Source of the DNA: Calliopum simillimum | Lineage: Eukaryota; Arthropoda; Insecta; Diptera; Lauxaniidae | NCBI GenBank assembly: GCA_951812925.1 | Contig: OX638372.1 | Coordinates: forward strand, 2,976,001 to 3,040,000 | DNA length: 64,000 nucleotides | Reading direction: 5' to 3' | Part shown: one piece after another, positions 23,060 to 35,615 of the stretch | Layout: every line of letters starts with the position of its first letter | Position numbering within the stretch: the stretch's first letter is position 1 | Notes under the pieces: model-generated | What the model saw: the letters and a program-made list of their open reading frames with translations, nothing else | Told to the model about the DNA's origin: nothing | Databases searched by the model: none | Program-made: the position numbers and the translations under genes

Positions 23060-25350
23060 AAAGAATGAGTCCCATCGAGACATAAAATTTGCTAAATCAA
23101 ATGAAGTTCGAACTATATGTAAATGCAAAAAGTATGACGAAAAATGCTAGTGCGCAATTCGAAATTGCCTTGCAAAAATGCTTCAGATTCAACGGAGTAC
23201 CATGGACTTTTTTTCTGATACGGTCTAATGCTCCATTCTCATGCTCATTTATTTATAAGGTAGTTTTTAGTACAAAAGGCAAGAAGATGATGCACATATT
23301 GCTGAAACTCGATTCAAGAATCCAGCGGATATAATATAATTGTCTTTGCAGAATTTCTTTAAAATTCTTTAAAATATGCTGCTATTACATTCGAATTAAC
23401 CGTGTTCCATAAAATTTTGCCTCTGAGATTTAATGATCCATTTCAAAGTCAATTTACTTAAATTGAAAGGGCAACTATTTACTTGTCATTTCTTCACTTA
23501 ATTAAAAAAGTTCACATTTAAATAAAATGATTTTACAGCTTTACATTACAACATACAACAACAACAAAAGCATTGTAAGCAGATACAAAAACGACCAAGT
23601 GAGAACAATTTTGAGCTTATCCAAAACAGATCTGGCATAACAATTGGCCATCATTACAAGCTACAAGAACAACAACAACACTAGCATGTTAAATGCTTAA
23701 ACCAACGATCAACAAAATGACATGAAATTGATATTCCGAAAACATCGGATAAACATCGTAGCAATCATCATTATGCGCATGAGCAATAAAATTAGTGGTC
23801 GTAGTTGAAGACGATGAAGAAGACGTTGCTGGTTCTCATTGTTGCATTCCTGCGTAAATTGAAATTAAGTTCGTGGCTCAGTAGCTGCTGCTGAATTTCC
23901 AAATTGACATGCAAAGAAGGTACACGAATTGTGGAGAGGTAACACTCCCAAGTCTAAGACGACGGACGATGATACGACGTGGTCTTATTCTTTATTCATT
24001 TGCTTTCAACTGCGGCACGAAAACATATAATTCATACACACAGAGAGGCAACAGGTACGAATTTATACCCAAGCCAAGCAGACCTCAATCGAAATGAACC
24101 TGTCGCACTGACGAGTTGCGCATGCGCAACCAACATTTTGTTTTCTTTTATAAATTTCATATTCAAAGCAGCCCATTGCCGCTGCTGCCATTGTTGTATT
24201 TGGTGCTCCATTTCCCAGTGATTGATGTTATCATTGTGGCAAGTGCTGCTGCTGCTGCTGCTGCTGGCCAAAAGCTACTGCACTTCTCGCCTTAGTTACA
24301 AATACATTTGTTTGCCATACCCTCCGTCCGTCCGTCCGTGTGTCTGTCAAATGCACAACAACAACAACATAATTTCCCTAACATTGCGCTAACGTTGTAA
24401 TTATGGAGCAAATTGTGGAAGCTGCTGGTGTTATTTTCTCAGCCTTCAGTATGTCAGCTTTAACTTAGCTAGCGCTTGCAGTCTAATCTTATTCCGCTAT
24501 TAAAGTAGCACAGCGTGGAATGTCGCTTAACAAAAAACGCTTCAACGTGGTTGCGTTCTTGGTAATTGTATTAAATTTGCATACACTTGCCGCCTAATTG
24601 TTGGGGTCATTATGAAAGAAAAAGGTGTTTTGCTGTAAGCCCCATAAAAATGCAAAAAAGAAACAACTCAATTAACAATTGTGGTAAAAGTTTAATTTCC
24701 TTGCTGTGCTCAACTCATTAACAATGGCACAATTAATCAGCCTTAAATCAGCAAACTTTCATTTTCGCTTTTAAATATGTGGTAATTAAACCATTAATTG
24801 ATAAATGGAAACTTTTTGGTAATATTTTTCACGCTGCATAAAACGAAACTCCATTTTTTTTTTTAATTTATCCACACCGTGCAGAAATCAAATTTTTATC
24901 CACAAAAATTGTAAAACTTTTTGGATAGGTACGTAGCATTTTTCCCACAGCATTTCACGCTATATTTCCCATAATCATAGCTGCAAATTTTTGAGAGATA
25001 TTCCTATAAGAAAACGTAGATAAGAAAAAAATCACAGAAATGTAGTCCTTTTTTGATGTCCCACAGTTTTTCTGAACCAAAAAAAAAAAACTACACGTGA
25101 AACTCAGTGTACGTGAAGGAAGTGAAACTTAAATTTGAAAAGGAGGCGTGTCATTTGTCTAATTACGCACACCTTTCTACCAGTGTATGGTATTTATGTA
25201 AATTTAGCACCTAAGTACCTCCCAAATTTCATTAAAATAGCTGTTTTAGCTGGCGAGATATAACCTACTAGCCCACCCTGATATGTTTGTTCCTGTTTTG
25301 TTATTTGCTACAACTCAGTGATTGAAATTGCAATATCATGTGTGTAGATA
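23060..25350. other. No gene seen; simple repeats
   Basis: Contains CAACAA runs (23557-23570, 23669-23682, 24355-24369), a (CTG)n run at 24244-24266, a CCGT repeat near 24325-24338 and poly-A (25079-25090). Frames at 23909-24271 overlap on both strands and have no family signal. Confidence 0.4.
24244..24266. repeat. (CTG)n trinucleotide run
   Basis: Seven to eight uninterrupted CTG units, typical of opa-like repeats in flies. Confidence 0.85.
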
Positions 25351-25620
25351 TCTTTGGGTGTCCCAGAAAATGAAACTGAAGCTTGTTTATGATCTACCGT
25401 AGATGTTTTTCCTCTACATAGTATATCTAGATATTCTTCGTTTTGACTATGAATCTTTCGGGTGACCTTCTTTTTCAAAGATTCTATTGGGTGTCCCAGA
25501 GAACTATCAAATAAGGCTAGTTCATATTTCGACTTTGATGTTTTCTCTCTAGTTCTTCGTTTTAATAATAAAGTTTTCGGCTGACATTAGGAAACCTTCG
25601 GGTGTCCCAGAAAACTATCA
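25350..25620. repeat. Degenerate tandem repeat marked by GGGTGTCCCAGA
   Basis: The block GGGTGTCCCAGA(A/G)AA occurs at about 25356, 25489 and 25600. Between the copies are similar stretches containing TTCTTCGTTTT and TTTCGG(G/C)TGAC, so the unit is about 110-135 bp and occurs a little over twice. It directly abuts the left end of the 25629 element, so it is pre-existing target sequence. Confidence 0.55.
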
Positions 25621-25628
25621 ATATAGTA

Positions 25629-26355
25629 GGGTAGAACGGGGTTAAACAACCACTTTTGTGTTTGGCACTCTGTAAAAACTTTGTTTATGATAATAATTTG
25701 AAAATTTAAACTGTTCCTGGTTCGTTTAACCCTTTGTTACAAAATTCATACGAACATTTTTTTTTCAAACTCGCATTGTTTATCCGGTATTTTCATTTGA
25801 ACAAAAAGTGTTAAATGGTTGTTTTACCCCACTTGGTGGGGTAAAATCACCAAACTTTCTTTTTATAATAAAAGTGACCAACATTGTTGTTTTCAGTGTT
25901 TTTATTTTATCAGAATTTTACAAAACGTTACAAAAAAAAAAATTAACTTCAAAAAGTTTCTCTTGAGCTTCATTAATCGCTGGCGTCACTTTCCTCAACG
26001 TATATATATATGTATATTTTACTTTTTGACAAATTTAAATTTTGTAAAACCAATAACAGATTTGGATTCAGCATGTAATTCTGCTCTTAGAAAACACTAA
26101 CTTTTTTTTTTACACTTCACTGATTTGTGGAATTTTGAACTTTTGTCGACTGAAAATATTGCGGCGAGGACGCGTCAAACCTTTCTTTCATTAGAACTCA
26201 GGTTCTAACACACGTGCGGTAGTGGAACCTTTTGCCAAAGTTGCGTTGTATCGATCACCATCTACTGTACCAACGGTCGTTCGATTCGACTTTATTAAAA
26301 AAAATTAGAGGCAATTGGTTGTTTAACCCCGTGGCGATTTAACCCCGTTCTACCC
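25629..26355. mobile_element. Non-autonomous DNA element, copy 1 (727 bp)
   Basis: The inverted ends GGGTAGAACGGGGTTAAA are perfect over about 18 bp, with TA on both sides (25627-25628 and 26356-26357). The right end carries a second GGGGTTAAACAACCA motif internally. The interior is closely similar to the copy at 31996-32812 but lacks most of its middle. It has an extra segment at about 25810-25860 containing the hairpin TTTTACCCCAC-TTG-GTGGGGTAAAA. There is no intact transposase. TA targets suggest the Tc1/mariner/pogo group; this is inference. Confidence 0.88.
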
Positions 26356-26414
26356 TATCTACGAAATTTTGCCAAAATAGTTTGTATAGCTTCTGAAATA
26401 TAGCTGGACTTAAC

Positions 26415-26573
26415 AAAAAGTTTCTCCAAAAAAGTGTGCCTAAGAAAGTGTCGCCAAAAATTTATCGAAAAAAAATGTCGCCAAAACAATGTCGCCAAAA
26501 AAGTGTCTTCAAGAAAGTGTCGCCAAAAAGTGTCGTCAAGAAAGCGTCGCCAAGAAAGTGTCGCCAAGAAATT
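26415..26573. repeat. Minisatellite, about 14-bp unit
   Basis: About ten units near GTGTCGCCAAGAAA, with unit length varying between 12 and 15 by changes in the A run. The last three or four units are the most regular. It starts about 60 bp after the element at 25629-26355. Confidence 0.8.
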
Positions 26574-26579
26574 TCGTGG

Positions 26580-28005
26580 CCTTAACATTTTACACCTAAT
26601 ACAGCCAAAGAAGCTGCTGCCTCATTGCCTGAATAAGCCGAGTTAATGGTGCCAACATTACTTTGTAAGCAATCAAGCCTCCTACTTATTGCAATGAACG
26701 ACCCATTTCTTTTTGTAATAAAAATACTTTCCGCAATATTTTTTTTGCATTCAAGTACAAGTGCTCCCCTTAACTAAAATCCAGAACAAATGCAAGAGAA
26801 AAAAAAACGAATTTCAATAAAGTAACAATGGAAGGAATGACGGATGCAGAGTCGTTATTGTGTTACAGTTGCGCATGCGCTCGTCGCACGCCACCTTCAG
26901 CTTGTTAATTTATGAAAATTGCTTTACAAGCGAGCGAATGAACAACAGCAACAACAACAACAATTTGTGTTAAATTAATTTGACTGATGTGCTCGTTAGG
27001 GATTTTCTTGCTGCTCCTAACTGGGTTGCGAGCGCCTGTGTGAAAGTCGCTGATCTTTTTGCTTTGAATTCAAGCAACGCCGACAAAAGCGACCTGCGGA
27101 CGACGACTCATAAAGGAGCCAGCCAGCCACGTAATGAGACAGCGCCGCCGCAGCATCAAAAAGATTGACAGACAGACAGCCGTATACGCGTGCCACCTAC
27201 AATAATGGGGAATAAGAACAACAACAACTTCAGCAATAACATGTTGGTGCGATGTGCCGATGATGCCTTTTTCAGATTTCTTTTGCAACACCCTCTGGAA
27301 TTGGCGCATTATTGTAAAACGACAACAACAAAAACAAAAGTGGATTAAGTCAATTTGTTTGTAGTAACAATTTGAAACATCTACAACAATCGCAGCAGTA
27401 ACAACAACAACAACAATGTATGCAACAAGTGCTGCTAGCGCCAATACGTCGTGTTGCATGCAGCACATTGTGTTTCACCCGTTCATATGTTCATTCGTTC
27501 GCTCTCTATCGCTGCAGCAGCACATGTCGTAAATTTGTTGCAATTTATTGTCTTTGTGCTTATTGTTGCAATTGTTATTGTTTTAGTTGTTGTTGTTGTT
27601 GTTGTTTTTGTTGTTGCAACTAAAATGAACTGCGTGTAAATTGCAGTTAAATTTTATTCCAGTTTAGACAAAAAACAAAAAAGCAAAAAAAAATCAATTG
27701 AATTGAGTTGCCAAACGCAGTCGAATGCCTGCGACGGGTTATAGAGGAAAGTTGTCCCATAGAAATGCTGTGAAAGTTTATTCACACAAATGAATATAAA
27801 CTTTTACTTTACGTAGTTTCAATATTTGTATTTAACTAAAAAGTTATTTCCAATAAACACAATGGACTTACAAAATAATTTAGAGCAAGCAAAATAATAT
27901 TAAAAAAATGTTTAATGCATAATTAAGTAAGCCTAAAAGCATGCAATGAATTTTTAGTGCCACCAAACGCCCATTAAACAGTGCAACATTTTTCAAGTCA
28001 TTGAC
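26580..28005. other. No gene seen; CAA/GTT-rich
   Basis: Contains CAACAA runs (26943-26962, 27222-27232, 27397-27416), GTT runs (27588-27617) and TGCGCATGCGC (26871-26881), a palindrome-like G+C-rich site. Short frames at 26980-27168, 27070-27468 and 27420-27639 are driven by these runs. No supported gene. Confidence 0.4.
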
Positions 28006-28007
28006 GG

Positions 28008-28546
28008 TGAACTAAAATCCGTTATAAGGCGTCGAAAATACTCGCCGAAACAAGTAATTCTGCCAGAGCGTTTTGCAAAGTTGGCTCATATAAGGATTTT
28101 ATGGTCATTTTTGCGATTTTAGGGCACTAGATGAATTTTTTTCGGTTAAGTTTGTGTGCATTTTTTATTTATTTTTTTCTATTCAATAGCTACAATATTG
28201 CTGAAGTCATCAAAACAATATTTTCGGCTCGTTACCGAGATATAGCCATATGAAAAAATCGAAAAATCGCTCAAAATCCAATTTGGGGCAAAAAGTTGCA
28301 ATTTTCATCTGGATAATTATCTCGGTAACGAGTCGAAAATATTGTTTTGATGACTTCAGCAATGTTGTAGCTATTGAATAGAAAAAAAAAAATGCCCAAC
28401 AAACTTAACCGAAAAAAATTCATCTAGTGCCCTAAAATCGCAAAAATGACCATAAAATCCTTATATGAGCCAACTTTGCAAAACGCTCTGGCAGAATTAC
28501 TTGTTTCGGCGAGTACTTTCGACACCTTATAACGGATTTTAGTTCA
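28008..28546. mobile_element. Long near-perfect foldback, 539 bp (candidate hairpin RNA source)
   Basis: The left arm 28008-28243 and the right arm about 28318-28546 are reverse complements over nearly their whole length with few differences. They run from TGAACTAAAATCCGTTATAA outward to CTCGTTACCGAGATA at the inner end. The loop of about 75 bases is unpaired and A-rich. There is no coding frame and no resolved target duplication. It may be a foldback-type MITE. If transcribed it would form a roughly 230-bp duplex, the form of substrate that Dicer-2 cuts in fly hairpin-RNA loci; that use is inference. Confidence 0.85.
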
Positions 28547-28859
28547 TTTTTCATGTGTCGCTCTGTGTTATCTACCACTTTGGAGATTCATGTGGTGAAA
28601 ATAAATGATTTGTCATCTAGCTGATGTGGCTGTCAAGTATCGCCACCCCCTAGTGTAGAAGGCGTTGTGTTTGACACAGAAATTCAGTGTTGATTTGTTT
28701 ACAGTGCAATAGAATTTATTGTAAAAACATCACAATCCAAAGGTCGTGATGTGCTTTTTACTTACAATGTACCAACTCTTATTTGTCTGCGTCAAATGGT
28801 TTCATTGCTATGATGCTTTTTTTTAGAGAGTCGTGTCGCCAATTTTACTTATTGATGCT

Positions 28860-29165
28860 ATTTGTTACAAACATATTTGTCAAGTTTCACTAAAATGCGT
28901 CAAATAGTTTCTGATATTTGTCAAATTTTGCCACCCATTTTTCTAAAGCGTGTAATTTGGCTTAGTGTCCCTTAAATATGTGCCAAGTTTCATTCCAATG
29001 CGTCGAAAAGTTTCTGAGATCTGTCTATTTGTGTTTTATAAGGACGCAGCACCACCTATTTTTTTAGTCTATTCTCCTGATCTAAGATAATATACTCTTA
29101 AAATTTCATCGAAATCGGTAGATTGGTCTTTGAGTCCTTTAAAAACGAACAAACTTTAATTCTTA
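28860..29165. repeat. Degenerate repeats of a CAAGTTTCA..AATGCGTC block
   Basis: The blocks GTCAAGTTTCACTAAAATGC (about 28878), GCCAAGTTTCATTCCAATGC (about 28982) and AAAATTTCATCGAAATCGGT (about 29098) recur about every 105-115 bp. Each is followed by GTTTCTGA- or GATTGGTCTTTGAG-like text, and the last ends at CTTATATATTAG (29162-29173). Such patterns occur in old non-autonomous repeats of flies (for example Helitron-related ones), but I cannot assign the family. Confidence 0.4.
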
Positions 29166-29169
29166 TATA

Positions 29170-31990
29170 TTAGATCAATATTTCCCTTTATAGGGAGGAC
29201 CGGAGAGGATATGTCCCCATTACTTTTCCTATCCCCTCCGACCCCACCATACGGAAGCTCCCATACGTACTGAAACAATATTCACACCATATGTTTTTTT
29301 GATGCTCCAATAGAAAATGGTGTGTGTCAAATAAGAGATGTTGTACCCCCCATCCAAAAATCAACAAAGTAGCCATCACGCCTAACCCAAAAAATATATA
29401 TTGAAGACAAATTTTCGCCGTGTCTGCGAATAATTTTTCGCAACGTTAGGGGATGTGATGCGATTGTGGTATAGTTTTGTAATGTGATATAGTCGCATAT
29501 ATCCGATTTGGATAAGAGCTCGTAGACGTGGATTTGTTTTATCCGGTCAGAAAACATGAAAAACCAGGGATGTGTTGCTGTCATGCACCAAACACATTTT
29601 TTTCGCGGTCAGTTGAACGAAACATATACGTATAATCGCATGTGGTCCATTTTGTTTAACATTTTTCGTAAAAACATTTTATGAAGAAAAAGTTGTTTTC
29701 TGTGGAAGTTTTATTTATATTCAATTAAAGTAAGTGCTAAATATTACGAAATTAATGTTTTACTGCGAAAATTCTGTTTTCCATTTTATTTTAATAATTT
29801 TGTAACTTCTAAAAATCGGCCAATGTGGTACAGTTGAGTTGGTTATGTGGTATAAGTTTACCACATTACCCGCCCACTTTTCAAGTACAGGTTTTTTGTA
29901 GTTTATGGAGAAACATTCTGTAGCCAATATTTCACTATCAGCATAAAAAAATTTGGATGTAATTGATCTAACGATTCGCTTTCAAATTCCAAAAAAAATA
30001 TCACTTCTCCTAATATTGTAAAAATTTGGGAATTCAAGGATGGGGCGTTGCACCCTGCGTACTCAACCATGTAAATAAAAAAAAATTTTAGTTTACAAAA
30101 AAAAAAAATTTAATTGCTAGAAGATTTTTATCACAAAGCTTAAGTCGCTACCTCTAAATCTTCTCCGCGCGGCTTCAAATTTGATATGTGGTAGCTTGTT
30201 GTGCAACATTAGAGGGTGTTTCGCAAAAAGTAATAGCATTTTTCTCCCACAGAAGCTACGACCGCCTTATTTTACACTTATAAAAATGTTTAAGATAATT
30301 CGTGTTTTTTCTTCCATGAATTAGCTTACCTTTTATTTATAAAAGGTTGTACAACTTTTGGGACAGAATACGATTTTATATTTTAAGCCTTGCAACCCTA
30401 CTCAGAAAAGCGAAAAAATCAAGAATTAGGAAATTTAGCCCTTGGGAAATATTGATTAGTATTTACACATATAATTTTTTTTTAATCGAAAACATGACAT
30501 CTCTTTTCCAAAACATTTACATATCTAGACGAAAAACTTTCTCTAAACAAATTCTACTACAAATGCTGATTTGCTCTTGGAATCAGTTCCGCCTAAACCA
30601 ATTTTCCTCTATATGTATGTAAATATATATGTTTATGTAAAGTAAAGCTCTGTAGTATTGTATATATTATGCAGTAGATACAATGACAGTCACATACTAA
30701 ATCACAACTGGCATTAAATTGTTGTTGGTGCTGTTCTGTTTGTTTTTGTTGGTTTTATCTGCATGCGACAATTTCCGTTTCATATTTAGTTTCCCTTACA
30801 CATACACACACATACATTTACATATGTATGTTTATTTTTTTCTGTTTTTTTTTTTCCTGTGTCAGTGTTGCAGTTACTTTGCTGTGCTACGTAAACTTTG
30901 TACTTGGCCTTCTACCGCCCATTGGCTTCCCATGATGTAAGAGACTGACTAATCGTTCGATCGAGCATTGATTTAAAATTGAAATTAATTACTTTGTTCC
31001 ACTGTGAATTTAGTTGCATACCAAACTCGTTCTTGTTGCTGTTGTTTTTGTTATTGTCACAATTGCAGATATTGAAATGTCTTTATCGCCTGTTTTGTTG
31101 TTGCTGCTGTAGTTGCTTGCTGCTATGAATTTTTCATATTTTTTTGTTGTTGTTGCTGTTTCGATTGTTGTTGTTGTCATTGTTGTTTATTATTGTAATT
31201 GCAATTTTTTTGCATTGCACCCCACTTCATCTGACAAGTTGGCGTACATTGAAATTTTCCAGATTTTCAAAATACGAAAATTTAAAATTTTTATTTGCAA
31301 CGCTGCAGCTGTAAAACTTTTATTGATTTTGCTCATTTACAAGTGAGTTGGTTGAAGTTTATTCATCCTCCAATTGGAAATTATGTCTGAGGTGACCAAA
31401 AATGACATCAACTAATTGCAAATTGCATTTGTCAAAATTATTGTTTTAATCAAAAGCAAGGTATACTTTATTTCGAAAAAATTTTGTAAGACATTAAACG
31501 TTTGGAATTCTCCAAAGAATAATTTTTTCAGTATTTTCGGAACATTAATAAAAATTTTCTTTTCCTCTTGGACAATTTATTAAAAATTATAAAATGTCAC
31601 AAAATATTCTGAAACAATGTCACGCATACCTTGGAGGATTTTAAGCATTTTCTGTCTTATGAAGTATTTTCGTAAGATGCTTTGCCTTTGAATAAAACAA
31701 GCGTATTGACGACCGATTTGCGTTCTACAGCTGAAAATTTTCAATTAACGGGCTGAGCGTATGTGTACTATATCATTTTTAAGCTAAGGAATTGAGTTTT
31801 CATTTTAAGTATTTTGAAAAATAATTTATGTCGGATATTTTTTCATACAAAGTAATATGTAAATGGATATGCAAAAAATAAAAGGATTATGTTAAGTCAT
31901 TAATTTACTAAGTTTGATGTAAGTTATGAAGTCTTTTCCATGAATATTGCGAAAATTGCCAATTTCATAACCTCGTACTTTCTTAACAAA
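29170..31990. other. No gene seen
   Basis: A/T-rich. Poly-A runs at about 30077-30085 and 30099-30110, CATA/TACA microsatellite-like text near 30800-30830, poly-T at 30845-30855 and GTT/GCT runs at 31030-31190. Frames at 29188-29584 on the minus strand have no recognisable family. Confidence 0.4.
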
Positions 31991-31995
31991 TAATA

Positions 31996-32812
31996 GGGTA
32001 GAATGGGGTTAAACAACCACTTTTGTGTTTGGCATCCTGTAAAAACTTTGTTTATGATAAAAATTTGAAAATTTTAACTGTTCCTGGTTCGTTGAACCCT
32101 TTGTTACAAAATTCATCCGAAAGTTTTTTATCAAACTCGCATTGTTTATCCGGTATTTGCATTTGAACATAAAGTGACCAACATTGTTATTTTAAGGGCT
32201 TTTATTTTATAAGAATTTTACAAAACGTTACAAAAGAACAAAATTAACTTGAAAAAGTTTCTCTTGAGCTTCATTAATCGCTGGCGTCACTTTCCTCAAC
32301 GTATACTTCTTTTCTTGGACGACCTCTTTTGGAGCAACGAGTATTGTTTTTGGCTGCCGTGTCTTGGTTTTTTTGCTCGGAAAATTTCTTTAGAATCTTT
32401 TTTTTCTGTCCTTACCATGGTCGCCAATGCCTTTTTCTTTTTCTGGTTATTTCACCCCACGTGCTTTTTGTTTATTTTAAGGCGAACAATTTAAATTTTT
32501 TAAAATCCATTACATATTTGGATTCAGCATGTAATTCTGCTCTTAGAAAATACTTACCTTTTTTTCTGCACTTCACTGATTTGTGGAATTTTGAACTTTT
32601 GTCGACTGAAAATATTGCGGCGAGGACGCGTCAAATCTTTCTTTCATTAGAACTCAGGTTATAATACACGTGCGGTAGTGGAACCTTTTGCCAAAGTTGC
32701 GTTGTATCGATCACTATCTACTGTACCAACGGTCGTTCGATTCGACTTTATTAAAAAAAAATTAGAGACAATTGATTGTTTAACCCCGTGGTGATTTAAC
32801 CCCGTTCTACCC
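31996..32812. mobile_element. Non-autonomous DNA element, copy 2 (817 bp)
   Basis: This has the same family and orientation as 25629-26355. The left end GGGTAGAATGGGGTTAAACA and the complementary right end GGGTAGAACGGGGTTAAATC are flanked by TA at 31994-31995 and 32813-32814. It retains a central part (about 32305-32490) missing from copy 1. On the minus strand that part reads as basic, Lys/Arg-rich broken frames that could be the tail of an ancestral transposase. No catalytic motif is visible. Confidence 0.88.
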
Positions 32813-32819
32813 TACTAAA

Positions 32820-34720
32820 ACAAATTCCTCCTGCTAGTCATCGAATGATATAATTGAAAAATATGTGCTAAATCGGTCACATCAAACTTTTTCAACCGGT
32901 GCTACATGGCTCATTTGAACTTTGTTTAACCTAAAAGTTCTTGTAATGCAGTTTTTTTATGTAAAGTTATTCGCTGAGGTCCAAATATACACAAAATTTT
33001 ATTTTTCTTCTTGAATTTTGAAATCGGTCAACGTGCTAATTAAATTTCCGGGTCGAATTTCGATTATCAAACGGTCTTCACATTGTTTCTGTATTAATAA
33101 AAAAAACTATGTACGCTGTTAGTTTTCCGTCTTTTTGCAGCTATGAAAATGGTATTCTAGCTGATCACGTAAATGAGATAATGTATGTATCTTAAAGAAA
33201 TAATTTTTTGTTGGAACTTTTTGTTAAAAAGGTGAATTTTTACATATCACATATATAAAAGAAGCAACAATAAAAACAATTCAAAAGTCATTTTCAATGT
33301 AAATTTTATTGCTGAATTCAAACTCGGCCACAGAGTTACTCTATCTCAAATGCAAAAAAAAAACCGGTTTTCTGCTCTTTTTGAAGCTATAAAACTAGAC
33401 ATCAAATTGATCACTCGTCGAATTCAATAAAATATTTGAAAGCTCTAATCTTTTTCTTTAAAACCTAATTCAAAACATGTCAATATCTTTATTTTTTCGG
33501 CGAAACATCGTAGAATGAAATAAAGAAATAACCTGTTTATTGCATTTTTTAAATTTTTATATATATCGATATAGATATCGACTTAGTTTGAATTAAGTTT
33601 AAGTTGAAAGTGCTGATTTTCCCAAAAGGGATTCTTGTGCGCTTGTGCTTTTGTTGAAATATTTTGTTGCAATTTGATTTGAAAATGAACTTTACTTATT
33701 TTCACTGGAGTCTATATTCGCCTCTTATCAGTTGATTGTCAGCAGTGATTTATGCAGGTTGACAAGTATTTCAGATAAAATTGACACAAATTTTTCTTAT
33801 ACAAGTACAACATTTCTGGTCATGTACAAATGTGTGCATGTGTATGCATTTACATACATATGTTTATAGGCATAGTTTTCCCCAAATTGGGACAGTGATT
33901 GTACTTCATCTTATAAACACAATATATGGTAGTTTAATTAAAAAAAAAAAAATATTCGGCATTGGGAGCAGATGCAAATGCACAATCATACCTAGTGGAT
34001 ATGCATATTTTATATGACATACCATAACACTTTTCGTAACTATGTAAATTTTTTATAAAATAAGACGTGCTTCACTAAACGAAGTTCAGTATTTTTTAGT
34101 AAAAGATAACAACTGAAGAAAAGTTTTTTTGCTGTATGGTCAATGCCATGCAATTTAAAAAAAAATTTGGTTTTTATAATTTCTAAAGTTCAAAACGCTT
34201 ACGTAGATTAACAAAGTAATTTTTTTTTTTTTTTTTTTTTTGCCTAAACGAGCAGTAATTTATCTATAAAACACATACCAGGTTGTGCGACTCAAATGAA
34301 ATAAATGCAACTTGTCATCCGGCACTTAAAGCCAAAACTAAAGAAAAATAGACCAATTTTAATGACCCTTTTAAGTTGCCCGATTGAATCGATTCCCATA
34401 CTTAAATATCGAATTAATATGTACCATTGAAATGAATAAAACAAAAGAAACTAAAACAACAAAGATGATGATGATGATGAAATCAATTAACAATAAAAAC
34501 CCAACTAATTAATGACAAACGAATTAATTTTGACAAAATTAAAAGAAGATAAGAGCGCGCGTACAAATTTATCACAGCAGTAAAAAACATCATCACTTGG
34601 ACACTCACTAACTCGTTTCACTTTGTGTATCACTCTGCAATTTGGTTTCAATCTTGACATGGGATTTCGCTGGCATTTATCGTTTAATGTGACGATTTTC
34701 AATTCATTGATCCCGGATGT
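32820..34720. other. No gene seen
   Basis: A/T-rich, with TATATATCGATATAGATATCGA (33558-33579) as a short palindromic patch, poly-A (33942-33953), a 20-base poly-T (34221-34241) and a (GAT)n run (34466-34480). No frame with family similarity. Confidence 0.4.
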
Positions 34721-35048
34721 GGATCCTTTTCGAACCCGTAACTTACATCAAAAACGAATTTAAAACGGATAATATTAATTCTGGGTTTAACAAAGAAAGC
34801 ATTTTGAAGCGCTTATAAACGATTAATAAAAAATAATAAGAAAATAATAAATATAAAAAAATAATATAACGATCCGCCTATGGTATTATTCGAACCCTGG
34901 TAAATCCGCTGTGAAGACCCATTCCGAACCCTAATCTTACTTAAACACGAATTCAAAATAGATTCGTGTTTAAAAGTGATAATGCCGTATATTTACAAAA
35001 AAAAAAAAAAAAAACCTTTTGAAGCGCTTATTAACAATAAAAAAAAAG
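34720..35048. repeat. Diverged direct duplication, about 200 bp
   Basis: The first copy at about 34727-34830 and the second at about 34915-35048 share a C(G)AACCC(G)TAA(T)CTTAC start, a CGAATT(T/C)AAAA block and TTTTGAAGCGCTTAT(A/T)AAC at the end, with indels between. The C/G-rich CGAACCC motifs recall tRNA box B complements, but no box A was found. Confidence 0.5.
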
Positions 35049-35049
35049 T

Positions 35050-35612
35050 ATAAAATCCACCAATGTTAATGATGACGAGAAAGGATTCGAGACGGGTCCG
35101 TCTGGCACACTGGGTAAAACTAAAAAAAAGTGGATGGATACAAAAAAGTGACGCCAAAAACAAAAACGAAAAAATCTCAAACCATTTACGGCATCACCAA
35201 CAATTAAACCAAATCAATTATCAGCGAGTGAGTGAAAACGTCAATTGTAAAAAGTTGAAGGATACACAGGATGCAGCAAGCCAACGCTATCGCAAGAGCG
35301 CGTGAGAGGTGAAATTTACACCACCGTTGCCACTGATTAGAAGGAATAAAAACTCTTAAAAACTTATCAGAATCTAATCAGCAATAAATTGAGCAAAGAA
35401 ACGAACAAGAACGACAAGAAGTTATACAAAGTGTGGATAAAATTAGGAACTGCAAAGAGTAAAACAGTTAGATGGGTTTGAAAAAAAAAAATAAATAAAT
35501 GAACGACTCACAGTTTATGGTTAAAGTAATTAAAAAATCAACATTCATGTTACTGTGGGGTAATTATTCCATATCAATTTTTTTTTTCAATAAAACTAAA
35601 TAGACGTACCTT
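35050..35612. other. No gene seen; A-rich leader-like sequence
   Basis: The A-rich text at 35100-35480 with CAACAATTAAACC-like strings resembles a fly 5' leader. The 80-codon frame at 35063-35305 is Lys/Asn/Gln-rich with no known domain. No splice donor or promoter element is convincing. Confidence 0.3.
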
Positions 35613-35615
35613 TTG

